Positions 1-6,208 are shown, counted from the stretch's first letter. The stretch: DNA of 12,674 bases from Spirochaetota bacterium (GCA_029562045.1 JAKQWJ010000168.1:1-12674); one strand, 5' to 3'. The notes: generated by a model from the sequence alone, not told the origin. Translations and numbers: made by a program.

Positions 1-1
1 A

Positions 2-361
2 AGGTGCGCCGCCTTTTTCAAAATATCCCCCCCCGAAATTCTCGCGGTCCACGACGAGGTGGAGCTTCCCTTCGGGACCCTGGATTTCCGCCGGGGAGGG
101 GGCCTGGGGGGACACAAAGGTCTCCGTTCCCTGGCGGCAAGCCTGGGAACCCCGGATTTTTACCGCCTCCGGATCGGCGTCGGCAGGCCCGCCCGGGGGG
201 ATGTGGCCTCCCATGTCCTGTCCCGGTTCTCCCGGGAGGAAGAAATTTTTCTCCAGGATTATCTGAAGGAGGCGGCGGCGGTTCTGGGGGAGATCCTGGC
301 CTCCCCGGTGGAAAAGAGTCTGCGGAACTATGGCAGGCTGAAAGTCCTGGACACCGCCTGA
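2..361 (+). CDS. pth: Peptidyl-tRNA hydrolase, 3' part only
   Basis: Pth releases tRNA from prematurely dropped peptidyl-tRNA in the cytoplasm by cleaving the ester bond. The window opens inside the gene. The reading frame from base 2 gives about 119 residues, so roughly the first 70 residues, including the catalytic His region, lie outside. Visible family signatures are ILAVHDEVELPFG (the Asp of the HD pair is the conserved catalytic-site Asp) followed by a Gly-rich GGGLGGHKGLRSL block. The usual Pth version of that block reads GGHNGL, so the Asn that contacts substrate in the E. coli enzyme is replaced by Lys here; I believe this occurs in some lineages. Further on are the FYRLRIGVGRP motif and a typical C-terminal helix region. 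The gene ends at a TGA and is convergent with recR. Identification is firm; the 5' end cannot be assessed. Confidence 0.93.
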   Translation, partial: RCAAFFKISPPEILAVHDEVELPFGTLDFRRGGGLGGHKGLRSLAASLGTPDFYRLRIGVGRPARGDVASHVLSRFSREEEIFLQDYLKEAAAVLGEILASPVEKSLRNYGRLKVLDTA

Positions 362-555
362 AGGGACGCCGTCTCCCGGGGGCTTTCTGTCGGGGCCCGT
401 GATCCGCCCCTCTCCGGGAATCCCGGGGCATCGGCGCACCCCGCGGAAGCGCGCCCCCACCAGGGAGAGCCGTCTCCCGGTGGCCCCGGCGCGGAGGCGT
501 TCCCGGCCGGCCCATGCCGGACACGGCCGCCCCGGAGCCGCGGCTCCCGGCGGAC
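362..555. other. Convergent pth/recR intergenic region
   Basis: This very GC-rich gap separates the convergent pth and recR stop codons. Reading frames cross it on both strands, but none resembles a protein. It contains a perfect 14-bp palindrome, GGAGCCGCGGCTCC (534-547), just beyond the recR stop, and a smaller dyad CCGGGA-A-TCCCGG at 415-427. Either could form a hairpin between the converging transcripts. Neither has a T tract, so I do not call an intrinsic terminator. Nothing else is recognisable. Confidence 0.3.
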
Positions 556-1149
556 CTAACCGCCGACCACCGTCCGTCCCCGGAGGGAGCGGGCCAGGGT
601 CAGCCGGTCGGCGTACTCCAGATCCCCCCCCACGGGGAGACCCAGGGCCAGGCGCGAGACCTTCACCCCCATGGGCTCCAGGAGCTTGATGATGTACAGG
701 GCCGTGGTGTCCCCCTCCACGGTGGGGTTTGTGGCCAGTATGACCTCCCGCACCCCGTGGATCCGGACCCGCTCCATCAGCTTCCCGATGGTCAGTTCCC
801 GGGGGCCGACGCCGTCCAGGGGCGACAGGGCCCCCATCAGCACATGGTACAGGCCGGAGAACTCCCCGGTGGCTTCCAGCGCCGCCACATCCTGGGGCTG
901 TTCCACCACGCACAGGAGACCCGCGTCCCGGGCGGGGTCGCGGCAGATGGAACAGGGAGTCTCTTCGGTGTAGTTGCCGCAGTCGGGACAGTTCCGCACC
1001 CCGCTCCGCAGGCGGGCGACGGCGGCGGAGAGCCCCGCGGCGTAGGATTCGTCGGCCCTGAGGATGTAATAGGCGATGCGGAGGGCGCTCTTTTTCCCGA
1101 TTCCCGGAAGCCTGGACAAGCGGGCCACGAGATCCTCCAGAGATTTCAC
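556..1149 (-). CDS. recR: Recombination mediator protein RecR
   Basis: RecR (197 aa, normal for the family) acts with RecO/RecF to load RecA at gaps in single-stranded DNA during repair. Domains in order: an N-terminal helix-hairpin-helix (LSRLPGIGKKSAL, residues 11-23), a four-cysteine zinc finger with Cys54, Cys57, Cys66 and Cys69, and a Toprim domain starting near residue 77 (CVVEQPQDVAALE). The Toprim domain continues with ATNPTVEGDTTALYI (139-153) and the C-terminal GLPVGGDLEYAD motif. The start is a GTG whose first bases overlap the ybaB stop (GTGA), which implies translational coupling. It is the last gene of the dnaX-ybaB-recR cluster, an arrangement common in many bacteria. All expected residues are present. 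Confidence 0.97.
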   Translation of the reverse strand: MKSLEDLVARLSRLPGIGKKSALRIAYYILRADESYAAGLSAAVARLRSGVRNCPDCGNYTEETPCSICRDPARDAGLLCVVEQPQDVAALEATGEFSGLYHVLMGALSPLDGVGPRELTIGKLMERVRIHGVREVILATNPTVEGDTTALYIIKLLEPMGVKVSRLALGLPVGGDLEYADRLTLARSLRGRTVVGG

Positions 1150-1469
1150 AGGCCCATCATCCCCGGCGGCAGGTTCAGGCCTCCCGCGAGACCCGGCATC
1201 TCCGCCCGAATCGCCTCCTTGATCCGGAAAAGCGCGTCGGAGACCGCCGACCGCACCAGGTCCTGCAGCATTTCCGGGTCCCGGGGATCCACCACCTCCG
1301 GCGCAATCCCCACCGCCAGAACCTCGAAGCGCCCGTTCATGGTCACCGTCACCATGCCTCCCCCGGAGGAGCCGACGACGGACAGGTTTCCCAGCTTTTC
1401 CTGGATCTCTCCGACCTTATTCTGGAGATTTCCGAGATTTTTGATGATATCGAAGGGATTGATGTTCAT
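1146..1469 (-). CDS. ybaB: YbaB/EbfC nucleoid-associated protein
   Basis: This 107-residue protein belongs to the YbaB/EbfC family of small dimeric DNA-binding nucleoid proteins; EbfC was first characterised in Borrelia. The sequence shows the usual plan. An N-terminal amphipathic helix (PFDIIKNLGNLQNKVGEIQEKL) leads into a GGGMVTVTMNG strand segment, the I.PE.VDP.D.EML.DLV core, and a Gly/Pro/Met-rich tail. It is sandwiched between dnaX and recR. Its ATG overlaps the dnaX stop by four bases (ATGA) and its TGA overlaps the recR GTG, so the three are probably one translationally coupled operon. Its exact role in cells is not fully settled in the family; DNA bridging or local regulation is the usual interpretation. 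Confidence 0.93.
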   Translation of the reverse strand: MNINPFDIIKNLGNLQNKVGEIQEKLGNLSVVGSSGGGMVTVTMNGRFEVLAVGIAPEVVDPRDPEMLQDLVRSAVSDALFRIKEAIRAEMPGLAGGLNLPPGMMGL

Positions 1470-3142
1470 GTGATGACCTCGCCGCGGAACACTTTTTTGG
1501 CGATCTCCACCTGTTCGTCATCCACCCTTCCCCGGCCCTCCCCGGCGCCCTCAGGCCCCGCCGGGGTCCCGGTCTCCTTACCGACCCTGATGGACACCCG
1601 GACCTCGGCGCCGAAGACTTCCCGGACCGAAGCGGAAAGGGACCCCAAGTCCCGGGTTACGAAATCGGCGGAAAACTTGTCGTCGAAACCCAGCTCCAGA
1701 AGGTTCCCCTCCAGCCTCCAGGCCAGGGCCTTCTCCAGGGCGGACCTCAGCGCCAGCTTGTTCTTTAAGATCCCCAGGAGGGCCGCCTTCTTCTCCGGCG
1801 CCACCGCCCCCGCCCCGGGTTCGGGGGACGCCGCGGGAGCCTCCTCCATCGGAGCCGCCCGCTCCCCGGTCCCGGGGGCGGTGGCGCCATGGGTCGCGGA
1901 TTCCGGCCGGGGAGCGAAGGAACTCCCCGACGGCGCCGCCCCGGGTGAGTCCTCTCCGCCGGGTCCGGATCCCGGAGCGCCCCCCGGGGTCCCCTCCAGG
2001 GACGACAGTTCCCGGCGCAGAGCCAAGATCCGGGCGTGGAGCTCCTCATTGCTGAGGAAGTTCCTCAGGTCCCCCAGACGGCTCACCGCCAGCTCCAGCT
2101 CGAAACGCTGGTTCAGGGAGTAGCGGAGGTTCCGGTACAGCTCGAAGAGCAGAGACAGGGCCTTCTCGATCTGCCGGGGCTGGAAGGTCCCCACCACCTT
2201 CGGGGAAAACCGGTCCGCCCCGCATCCCAGGATGGATTCCCGGGTCACCCCGTTTTTCAGAAAGAGGATGTTCCGGAAATACTCCGTCAGATCCCCCACG
2301 AAACTTTCGATGGACACCCCTGCCGCCAGAATCCCGTCCAGGGCCGTCAGGGCCTCCCGGGCATCGCCCGCCGCCAGAAGCTCGGCGATGCCGTTTATCC
2401 TGTCCAGCCCCACCAGGCCGAGCTTGTCCCGGATCCCTTCCATGGTGATGTCTCCCCCGGAAAAGGAGACGACCTGATCGAAGAGGGTGTAGGCGTCCCG
2501 CAGCGAACCCGTGGCTTCCTTGGCGATCCACAGCAGGGCCTCGTCCTGGGCGGAAATTCCCGTCTCGTCGCAGAGGCCCCGCAGCAGGCCCCGGATCGTG
2601 TCCAGCCCGATGAGCCGGAAGTTGAACTGCTGGCACCGGGAACGGATCGTCGCGGGGACCTTGTGAATTTCCGTGGTGGCGAACATGAAAACCACATGGG
2701 GCGGCGGCTCCTCAATGGTCTTCAAGAGAGCGTTGAAGGCGCTGTTGGACAGCATGTGCACTTCGTCGATGATGTATATTTTGTACCTGCCGGAGTTCGG
2801 GGCGAAGAGAACCTCGTCCTTGATCTGGCGCACATCGTTGACGGAGGTGTTGGAAGCCCCGTCGATCTCGATGACGTCCAGAGCCGCCCCCCGGGCGATT
2901 TCCACACAGCTCGGACAGACCCCGCAGGGCTCCGGTGTGGGCCCCCGGGCGCAGTTCAGGGCTCTGGCCAGGATCCGGGCGGCGGAGGTCTTGCCCACCC
3001 CCCGGGGCCCGGCAAAGAGGTAGGCCCGGGCTATGCGGCCGGCGGCGATGGAATTTTTCAGGGTGGAGACGACGAATTCCTGCCCCGCCAGAAGTTCGAA
3101 GGAGGAGGGGCGTTTTCGCGTGGCGGTCACTTCGTACGACAT
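1466..3142 (-). CDS. dnaX: DNA polymerase III subunit gamma/tau
   Basis: DnaX (558 aa) is the ATPase of the clamp loader that places the beta sliding clamp on primed DNA and organises the replisome. It begins MSYEVTATRKRPSSFE, a standard DnaX opening. The Walker A motif GPRGVGKT is at residues 45-52, zinc-binding cysteines at 64, 73, 76 and 79, the DEVH Walker B at 126-129, and the SRC sensor motif at 168-170. A Gly/Pro/Ala/Ser-rich linker (about 385-445) precedes a C-terminal region like the tau/gamma domain. Arg39 occupies a place usually held by His in the HAYLF motif. I see no A-rich slippery sequence for the programmed frameshift that makes gamma in E. coli. The leader is only 22 nt after the SRP RNA, so transcription probably comes in part by read-through from the stable-RNA operon. 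The ribosome site is weak. Confidence 0.97.
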   Translation of the reverse strand: MSYEVTATRKRPSSFELLAGQEFVVSTLKNSIAAGRIARAYLFAGPRGVGKTSAARILARALNCARGPTPEPCGVCPSCVEIARGAALDVIEIDGASNTSVNDVRQIKDEVLFAPNSGRYKIYIIDEVHMLSNSAFNALLKTIEEPPPHVVFMFATTEIHKVPATIRSRCQQFNFRLIGLDTIRGLLRGLCDETGISAQDEALLWIAKEATGSLRDAYTLFDQVVSFSGGDITMEGIRDKLGLVGLDRINGIAELLAAGDAREALTALDGILAAGVSIESFVGDLTEYFRNILFLKNGVTRESILGCGADRFSPKVVGTFQPRQIEKALSLLFELYRNLRYSLNQRFELELAVSRLGDLRNFLSNEELHARILALRRELSSLEGTPGGAPGSGPGGEDSPGAAPSGSSFAPRPESATHGATAPGTGERAAPMEEAPAASPEPGAGAVAPEKKAALLGILKNKLALRSALEKALAWRLEGNLLELGFDDKFSADFVTRDLGSLSASVREVFGAEVRVSIRVGKETGTPAGPEGAGEGRGRVDDEQVEIAKKVFRGEVIT

Positions 3143-3153
3143 GGAATCCCGTT

Positions 3154-3164
3154 AAAAGAAAAAT
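3154..3164 (-). terminator. U-rich tract after SRP RNA
   Basis: Directly 3' of the terminal SRP RNA helix (..GCTAAAGGGG) the minus strand reads ATTTTTCTTTT. A GC-rich closing stem followed by a U tract is what an intrinsic terminator or 3' processing site of this RNA would look like. Because dnaX starts 12 bases further on, termination must be partial unless dnaX has a promoter that I could not find. Confidence 0.45.
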
Positions 3165-3289
3165 CCCCTTTAGCTCCGGTCAAGCCGGCCGTGGCACATC
3201 CGCCGGTCACTGACCGCTGCTCCCTTCCGGGTCTGACGGGGTTGGGTGACGGCGAATTGCACGGTGCCCGACCATCAACGCTAAAGGGG
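3165..3289 (-). ncRNA. ffs: Signal recognition particle RNA, small 4.5S type
   Basis: This is the RNA scaffold of the bacterial signal recognition particle, which binds Ffh and FtsY to target membrane proteins. The near-universal domain IV core, CCGGAAGGGAGCAGC, is on the minus strand at 3230-3216: a GGAA tetraloop closed by GC pairs followed by the conserved AGCAG internal loop. The ends pair perfectly over ten bases (CCCCTTTAGC with GCTAAAGGGG), giving a rod of about 125 nt, the size of small bacterial SRP RNAs without an Alu domain. It starts five bases (TTTTT) after the tRNA-Ser(GGA) 3' end, so it is probably released by tRNA processing from a shared transcript. Ends are inferred from the terminal pairing. 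Confidence 0.93.
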
Positions 3290-3294
3290 AAAAA

Positions 3295-3381
3295 CGGAGA
3301 GAGAGGGATTCGAACCCTCGGTACCCTCACGGATACACACGCTTTCCAAGCGTGCTCCTTCGGCCTCTCGGACATCTCTCC
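3295..3381 (-). tRNA. tRNA-Ser(GGA)
   Basis: Class II tRNA of 87 nt with a long variable arm. The acceptor GGAGAGA pairs with TCTCTCC, the T arm is GAGGG-TTCGAAT-CCCTC, the anticodon loop is TTGGAAA (anticodon GGA at 3347-3345), and the discriminator is G. It reads UCC/UCU. CCA is not encoded. It is the last tRNA of the cluster, five bases before the SRP RNA. Confidence 0.97.
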
Positions 3382-3418
3382 CGGACAAAAACCTTCCCGA
3401 ACCTCCACAAAAAAAACT

Positions 3419-3505
3419 CGGAGAGAGAGGGATTCGAACCCTCGGTGCCGCAAGCGGCACAACGGATTTCGAGTCCGTCCGATTCAACCGCTCTCGCATC
3501 TCTCC
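3419..3505 (-). tRNA. tRNA-Ser(CGA)
   Basis: Class II tRNA of 87 nt. The anticodon loop is CTCGAAA (anticodon CGA at 3471-3469), reading UCG. Its acceptor stem and T arm are identical to those of tRNA-Ser(GGA), while its D arm is nearly the same as that of tRNA-Ser(GCT). CCA is not encoded. The spacer to the next tRNA contains a T8 run, which may be a processing or attenuation site. Confidence 0.97.
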
Positions 3506-3514
3506 CACAGAAAC

Positions 3515-3588
3515 CGTGCCCAAGAGGATTCGAACCTCCGACCACCAGATCCGCAATCTGGTACTCTATCCAGCTGAGCTATGGGCAC
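3515..3588 (-). tRNA. tRNA-Arg(GCG)
   Basis: Class I tRNA of 74 nt. The acceptor GTGCCCA pairs with TGGGCAC. The D arm GCTCAGCTGGATAGAG carries A20, an arginine identity base. The anticodon stem CCAGA/TCTGG closes the loop TTGCGGA, giving anticodon GCG (3554-3552). The body closely resembles the bacterial tRNA-Arg that normally carries ACG (read as ICG after deamination). G34 here would read CGC and CGU. CCA is not encoded. The last T-stem pair is a G-T wobble. Confidence 0.95.
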
Positions 3589-3591
3589 ATA

Positions 3592-3679
<88 letters not shown>

Positions 3680-3691
3680 AACTGGTCCGCC

Positions 3692-3776
3692 CGGAGAAGG
3701 TGGGATTCGAACCCACGGAACCTTGCGGTTCAACGGTTTTCAAGACCGCCTCCTTCAACCACTCGGACACCTCTCC
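3692..3776 (-). tRNA. tRNA-Ser(TGA)
   Basis: Class II tRNA of 85 nt and the first gene of the cluster. The anticodon loop is CTTGAAA (anticodon TGA at 3742-3740), reading UCA and probably UCG/UCU by wobble. The acceptor GGAGAGG pairs with CTTCTCC, with one G-T pair. The T arm is GTGGG-TTCGAAT-CCCAC. CCA is not encoded. Its 5' end is about 21 bases after the -10 element of the cluster promoter. Confidence 0.97.
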
Positions 3777-3797
3777 CTTTGCGTGATTCGGGCCCTC

Positions 3798-3826
3798 ACT
3801 ATATAAAATGGCCCCGTCTTTGTCAA
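3798..3826 (-). promoter_or_regulatory. Promoter of the tRNA/SRP RNA operon
   Basis: On the minus strand a perfect TTGACA (3826-3821) is followed after 17 bases by TATAGT (3803-3798), five of six matches to the -10 consensus. The bases just after the -10 read GAGGGCCC, a GC-rich stretch where a stringent-type discriminator would lie. It sits 15 bases after the parB stop and about 21 bases before the first tRNA. I found no terminator between parB and this promoter, so parAB read-through may add to it. Confidence 0.85.
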
Positions 3827-3840
3827 TCTCGGAGGGTGCG

Positions 3841-4719
3841 TCAGCGCCGGGTGAGTATCTCGAAGACCCGGTCCAGGTCCTCCATGGAGAAGTAGGAGAT
3901 CTCGATGCTCCCCTTCTTTCCCGTCCCTTTTATCGTGACCTTCGTCCCCAGCAGGTCCAGGAGCTTCTGCTCCATGTCCCGCAGCTCCGGGGCCTTCTGC
4001 CGGGGGTACTCCTTTTCCTCGGGCCGGGCCGCCCGGATCCCTCTGTTCAGGTTCGCCGCCATGGCCTCGGCCTCCCGGACCGACAGGCCCTTGTCCAGAA
4101 TACGGCCAAAGAGGATGCGCATGTCCGCCGGGTTCAGAACCGAGAGAAGCGCCCGGGCGTGGCCGGGGGTCATGTCCCGCTTTTCCAGGGCCTGCTGCAT
4201 GTCCTCGGGAAGTTTCAGGAGGCGGAGGGCGTTGGCCAGGGTGGAACGGTTTTTCCCCAGCCGGGCCGAGAGTTCCTCCTGCCCCAAAGAGGAGGCTTCC
4301 ATCAGGCTTTTATAGGCCCTGGCCTCCTCCATGGGGCTGAGGTCCTCGCGCTGGATGTTCTCGATCAGCGCGATTTCCCTCTTTTCCTGGTCGGAAAACC
4401 GCCGGACGATCACCGGGACTTCCGGGAGCCCCGCCATGCCCGCCGCCCTCCAGCGCCGCTCTCCGGCGATGAGGACATAGGAGCCGTCTCCGGTTTCCTC
4501 CACCAGAACGGGCTGCAGGACCCCTTTCTCCCGGATGGAGTCCGCCAGTTCCCGCAGGCTCTCCTCGGGGAAATCCTTCCGGGGCTGGTTCGGATTCGGG
4601 GCGATCCGGTCCAGCGGAACGCTCCGGAGCCCCTCGACGTCCGCCCCGGCGGCGGGGGTGGACCGCTCATCCCCCCCGAACAGGGCGTCGATGCCCTTTC
4701 CCAGGGCCCTCTTAGACAC
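3841..4719 (-). CDS. parB: Chromosome partitioning protein ParB (CTPase clamp)
   Basis: ParB (292 aa) binds parS sites, spreads along DNA as a CTP-gated clamp, and loads SMC and interacts with ParA to segregate the origin. The N-terminal tail RALGKGIDALFGG (4-16) is the usual ParA-contacting segment. Next comes the N-terminal CTP-binding domain with GERRWRA (86-92) and ENIQREDLSP (120-129). A helix-turn-helix parS-binding region lies at about 146-200 (LGQEELSARLGKNRSTLANA...), followed by a C-terminal dimerisation domain. The start chosen is a GTG that overlaps the end of parA by 8 bases (GTGTCTAA), typical of coupled parAB. A perfect parS lies at 7618-7633. All expected catalytic and binding motifs are present. 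Confidence 0.97.
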   Translation of the reverse strand: MSKRALGKGIDALFGGDERSTPAAGADVEGLRSVPLDRIAPNPNQPRKDFPEESLRELADSIREKGVLQPVLVEETGDGSYVLIAGERRWRAAGMAGLPEVPVIVRRFSDQEKREIALIENIQREDLSPMEEARAYKSLMEASSLGQEELSARLGKNRSTLANALRLLKLPEDMQQALEKRDMTPGHARALLSVLNPADMRILFGRILDKGLSVREAEAMAANLNRGIRAARPEEKEYPRQKAPELRDMEQKLLDLLGTKVTIKGTGKKGSIEISYFSMEDLDRVFEILTRR

Positions 4720-5467
4720 GGGCCAGAACCTCTTCGGCGAGCTTCCTGTAGCTCTTGGCCCCGGCGCAGTTGGGGTCGTAGATGTTTATGGGCACCGAAT
4801 GGGAGGGAGCCTCGGAAAGCCGGACATTCCGGGGAATGATGGTCTTGAAGACCTTCTTTCCGAAATAGCCGCAGACCTCGTTGACCACGTCGTTGGCCAG
4901 ACGGGTGCGGGAATCGAACATGGTGAAGAGGATGCCTCCCACCTGCAGGTCCGGGTTGATCTTCGACTGGATGCGCTTCACCGTTTCCAGAAGCAGGCTC
5001 AGACCCTCCAGGGCGAAGTACTCGCACTGCAGCGGGATTATCACCGAGTCCGCCGCCGCCAGCCCGTTCAGGGTCAGAATCCCCAGGGAGGGCGGACAAT
5101 CGATGAAGATGAAGTCGTACTCGTCCTTGACCGGGGCCAGGGCTTTTTTCAGGAAGAAGGCCCGATCCTCCTTGTCCACCAGCTCGATGTTGGCCCCGGT
5201 GAGATTGATGCTGGAGGAGGCGATGGACAGGTTTTCCACCGCCGTGGCGCGGATGACCTTTTTCAGGGGCGTCTTTCCGTTTATCGCCTCGTAGATCCCC
5301 TCCGGGGCGTTTTTGACGCCGACGCTGCTGGACAGGTTTCCCTGGGGATCGAAATCGACGAGGAGAACTTTTTTCCCCTCCTCCGCCAGATAGGCGCCCA
5401 GATTTGCCGCGGTGGTGGTTTTTCCCACCCCGCCCTTCTGATTGGCGAACACCACTGTTTTTCCCAT
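4712..5467 (-). CDS. parA: Chromosome partitioning ATPase ParA (Soj)
   Basis: ParA binds non-specific DNA as an ATP dimer and is stimulated by ParB-parS complexes, which drives origin movement. The protein starting at 5467 is 251 aa. It begins MGKTVVFANQ, with the deviant Walker A KGGVGKTT at residues 11-18, the DFDPQGN switch at 38-44, and IDCPPSLG further on. The frame stays open upstream to an ATG at 5536. However, the extra 23 residues (MFNIIQSM...) are unlike ParA, and a TATACT -10 element lies eight bases before 5467, so I chose the internal ATG. No Shine-Dalgarno sequence precedes it. It is divergent from rrf2 and couples to parB. Confidence 0.95.
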   Translation of the reverse strand: MGKTVVFANQKGGVGKTTTAANLGAYLAEEGKKVLLVDFDPQGNLSSSVGVKNAPEGIYEAINGKTPLKKVIRATAVENLSIASSSINLTGANIELVDKEDRAFFLKKALAPVKDEYDFIFIDCPPSLGILTLNGLAAADSVIIPLQCEYFALEGLSLLLETVKRIQSKINPDLQVGGILFTMFDSRTRLANDVVNEVCGYFGKKVFKTIIPRNVRLSEAPSHSVPINIYDPNCAGAKSYRKLAEEVLARV

Positions 5468-5475
5468 CGCGGCAG

Positions 5476-5481
5476 AGTATA
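5476..5481 (-). promoter_or_regulatory. -10 element for parA, probable leaderless start
   Basis: TATACT on the minus strand (five of six to consensus) lies eight bases upstream of the parA ATG, so transcription would start at or within a base or two of the start codon. The -35 region 17 bases upstream (TGGTAT) is poor, which suggests help from an activator or a weaker promoter. The absence of any ribosome-binding sequence fits a leaderless mRNA. Confidence 0.5.
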
Positions 5482-5514
5482 CCGGATGGTTCGGGAAAAT
5501 ACCAGCGGGACACA

Positions 5515-5543
5515 TTGACTGAATGATATTAAACAAGTATTAT
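5515..5543 (+). promoter_or_regulatory. Promoter of rrf2-nifU, probable leaderless start
   Basis: TTGACT (5515-5520), a 17-base spacer and TATTAT (5538-5543) make a strong sigma70-type promoter. Only seven bases separate the -10 element from the rrf2 ATG at 5551, so the transcript should begin at the start codon. There is no Shine-Dalgarno sequence upstream of that ATG. The surrounding DNA is strikingly AT-rich compared with its neighbours. Confidence 0.7.
5526..5540. promoter_or_regulatory. Candidate Rrf2 operator (imperfect dyad)
   Basis: ATATT-AAACA-AGTAT is a partial dyad (ATAnT, five-base gap, AnTAT) lying between the -35 and -10 elements of the rrf2 promoter, about 45 bases from the parA -10. 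Rrf2-family regulators commonly repress their own promoter by binding such a position. The symmetry is weak, so this is only a candidate. Confidence 0.3.
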
Positions 5544-5550
5544 TTTCACG

Positions 5551-5982
5551 ATGCATGTGGTGAACAAATGCACGGAGTATGCGGCCCTGTCCCTGGTCCG
5601 CATGGCGGAGACAGGAGGGGTGGTTCCCGCGGTGGAACTGGCGAAGACCCTGGACATCCCCCACCCCTTTCTGCGGGGCATCCTGCGTACCCTGAAGGAG
5701 GCGGGTCTCGTGGATTCCCGGCGGGGTCAGAACGGAGGCTTTCATCTGGCGAAGGACCCGGAGGAGATCACCATGCTGGATCTTCTGGACATATTTCAGG
5801 GGCCCTTTCACCTGACGGAATGCCAGGAGGGGGCCCCCTGTTCCCGGGAACCCTTCTGCCCGCTGAAACCGGAATTGTCATTCGTCGAAAAAGAGATTAT
5901 CCTCGGTCTTCGGGGAATACGGGTCAAGGATCTGGTCAAGAACACAAAAAATCTTCAGTGGAAGAAGGAGTCCATATGTTGA
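5551..5982 (+). CDS. Rrf2-family Fe-S cluster-type transcriptional regulator
   Basis: This 143-residue protein is an Rrf2/IscR-family winged-helix regulator. It opens with the family N-terminus (MHVVNKCTEYAALSLVRMAE). The helix-turn-helix covers about residues 25-50 (VPAVELAKTLDIPHPFLRGI) and the wing is RRGQNGGFHLA (57-67). A cluster-binding loop has Cys91, Cys97 and Cys103, a C-x5-C-x5-C spacing that equals the 2Fe-2S ligand spacing of IscR. It could therefore sense Fe-S supply, redox state or NO. Its stop overlaps the start of the downstream NifU-type gene by seven bases, so the pair is an operon. It is close to IscR, but sequence alone does not show which member of the family it is, so no gene symbol is given. 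Confidence 0.9.
   Translation: MHVVNKCTEYAALSLVRMAETGGVVPAVELAKTLDIPHPFLRGILRTLKEAGLVDSRRGQNGGFHLAKDPEEITMLDLLDIFQGPFHLTECQEGAPCSREPFCPLKPELSFVEKEIILGLRGIRVKDLVKNTKNLQWKKESIC
5965..5970 (+). promoter_or_regulatory. Ribosome binding site of the NifU-type gene
   Basis: AAGGAG lies five bases before the ATG at 5976, inside the end of rrf2. It fixes the start of the short downstream gene, whose frame is otherwise open far upstream. Confidence 0.75.
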
Positions 5983-6200
5983 AAGAAAAGGTCATATCCG
6001 CCTTGGAAGATATCCGCCCGGCGCTGCAGGCCGACGGCGGCGATATCGAACTGGTCAGCGTCGAGGAAACCGGCCTTGTGAAGGTCCGCCTGAAAGGAGC
6101 CTGCCACGGCTGCCCCATGTCCCAGATGACGCTGAAAAACGGGGTCGAACGGTATCTGAAGCAGGAGATCCCCGGCGTTCTGTCGGTGGAATCGGTTTAA
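5976..6200 (+). CDS. NifU C-terminal-domain (Nfu-type) Fe-S scaffold/carrier
   Basis: This 74-residue protein consists of just the Nfu domain, which holds or transfers a 4Fe-4S cluster between monomers using a CxxC motif. It shows the family pattern: IRPALQADGGDIELV (residues 13-27), then LKGACHGCPMSQMTLKNGVE with Cys43 and Cys46, and the C-terminal IPGVLSVE. The start is the ATG preceded by AAGGAG. The same frame runs open upstream to 5523 only as an overlap with rrf2. Coupling to a three-Cys Rrf2 regulator suggests that expression follows cellular Fe-S status. No cysteine desulfurase or U-type scaffold is in the window, so it probably works with partners elsewhere. Confidence 0.93.
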   Translation: MLKEKVISALEDIRPALQADGGDIELVSVEETGLVKVRLKGACHGCPMSQMTLKNGVERYLKQEIPGVLSVESV

Positions 6201-6208
6201 CCGTCCCC

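Noticed and set aside
3142..3185. Possible dnaX promoter (TTGACC) within the 3' part of the SRP RNA gene
   Set aside because: No acceptable -10 sequence occurs 16-18 bases downstream; the T-rich bases there fit a terminator better.
3382..3418. T8 run after tRNA-Ser(CGA) as a terminator
   Set aside because: No hairpin directly precedes it other than the tRNA itself, and tRNA-Ser(GGA) follows with no separate promoter, so I treat it as spacer or processing sequence.
514..3577. Long plus-strand frames across recR, ybaB, dnaX and the tRNA genes
   Set aside because: Antisense shadows of recognised genes. One even runs through the SRP RNA and two tRNAs, which cannot be coding.
4712..5536. ParA starting at the upstream ATG (5536)
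   Set aside because: The extra 23 residues are not ParA-like, they would overlap the rrf2 promoter region, and a -10 element sits immediately before the internal ATG at 5467.
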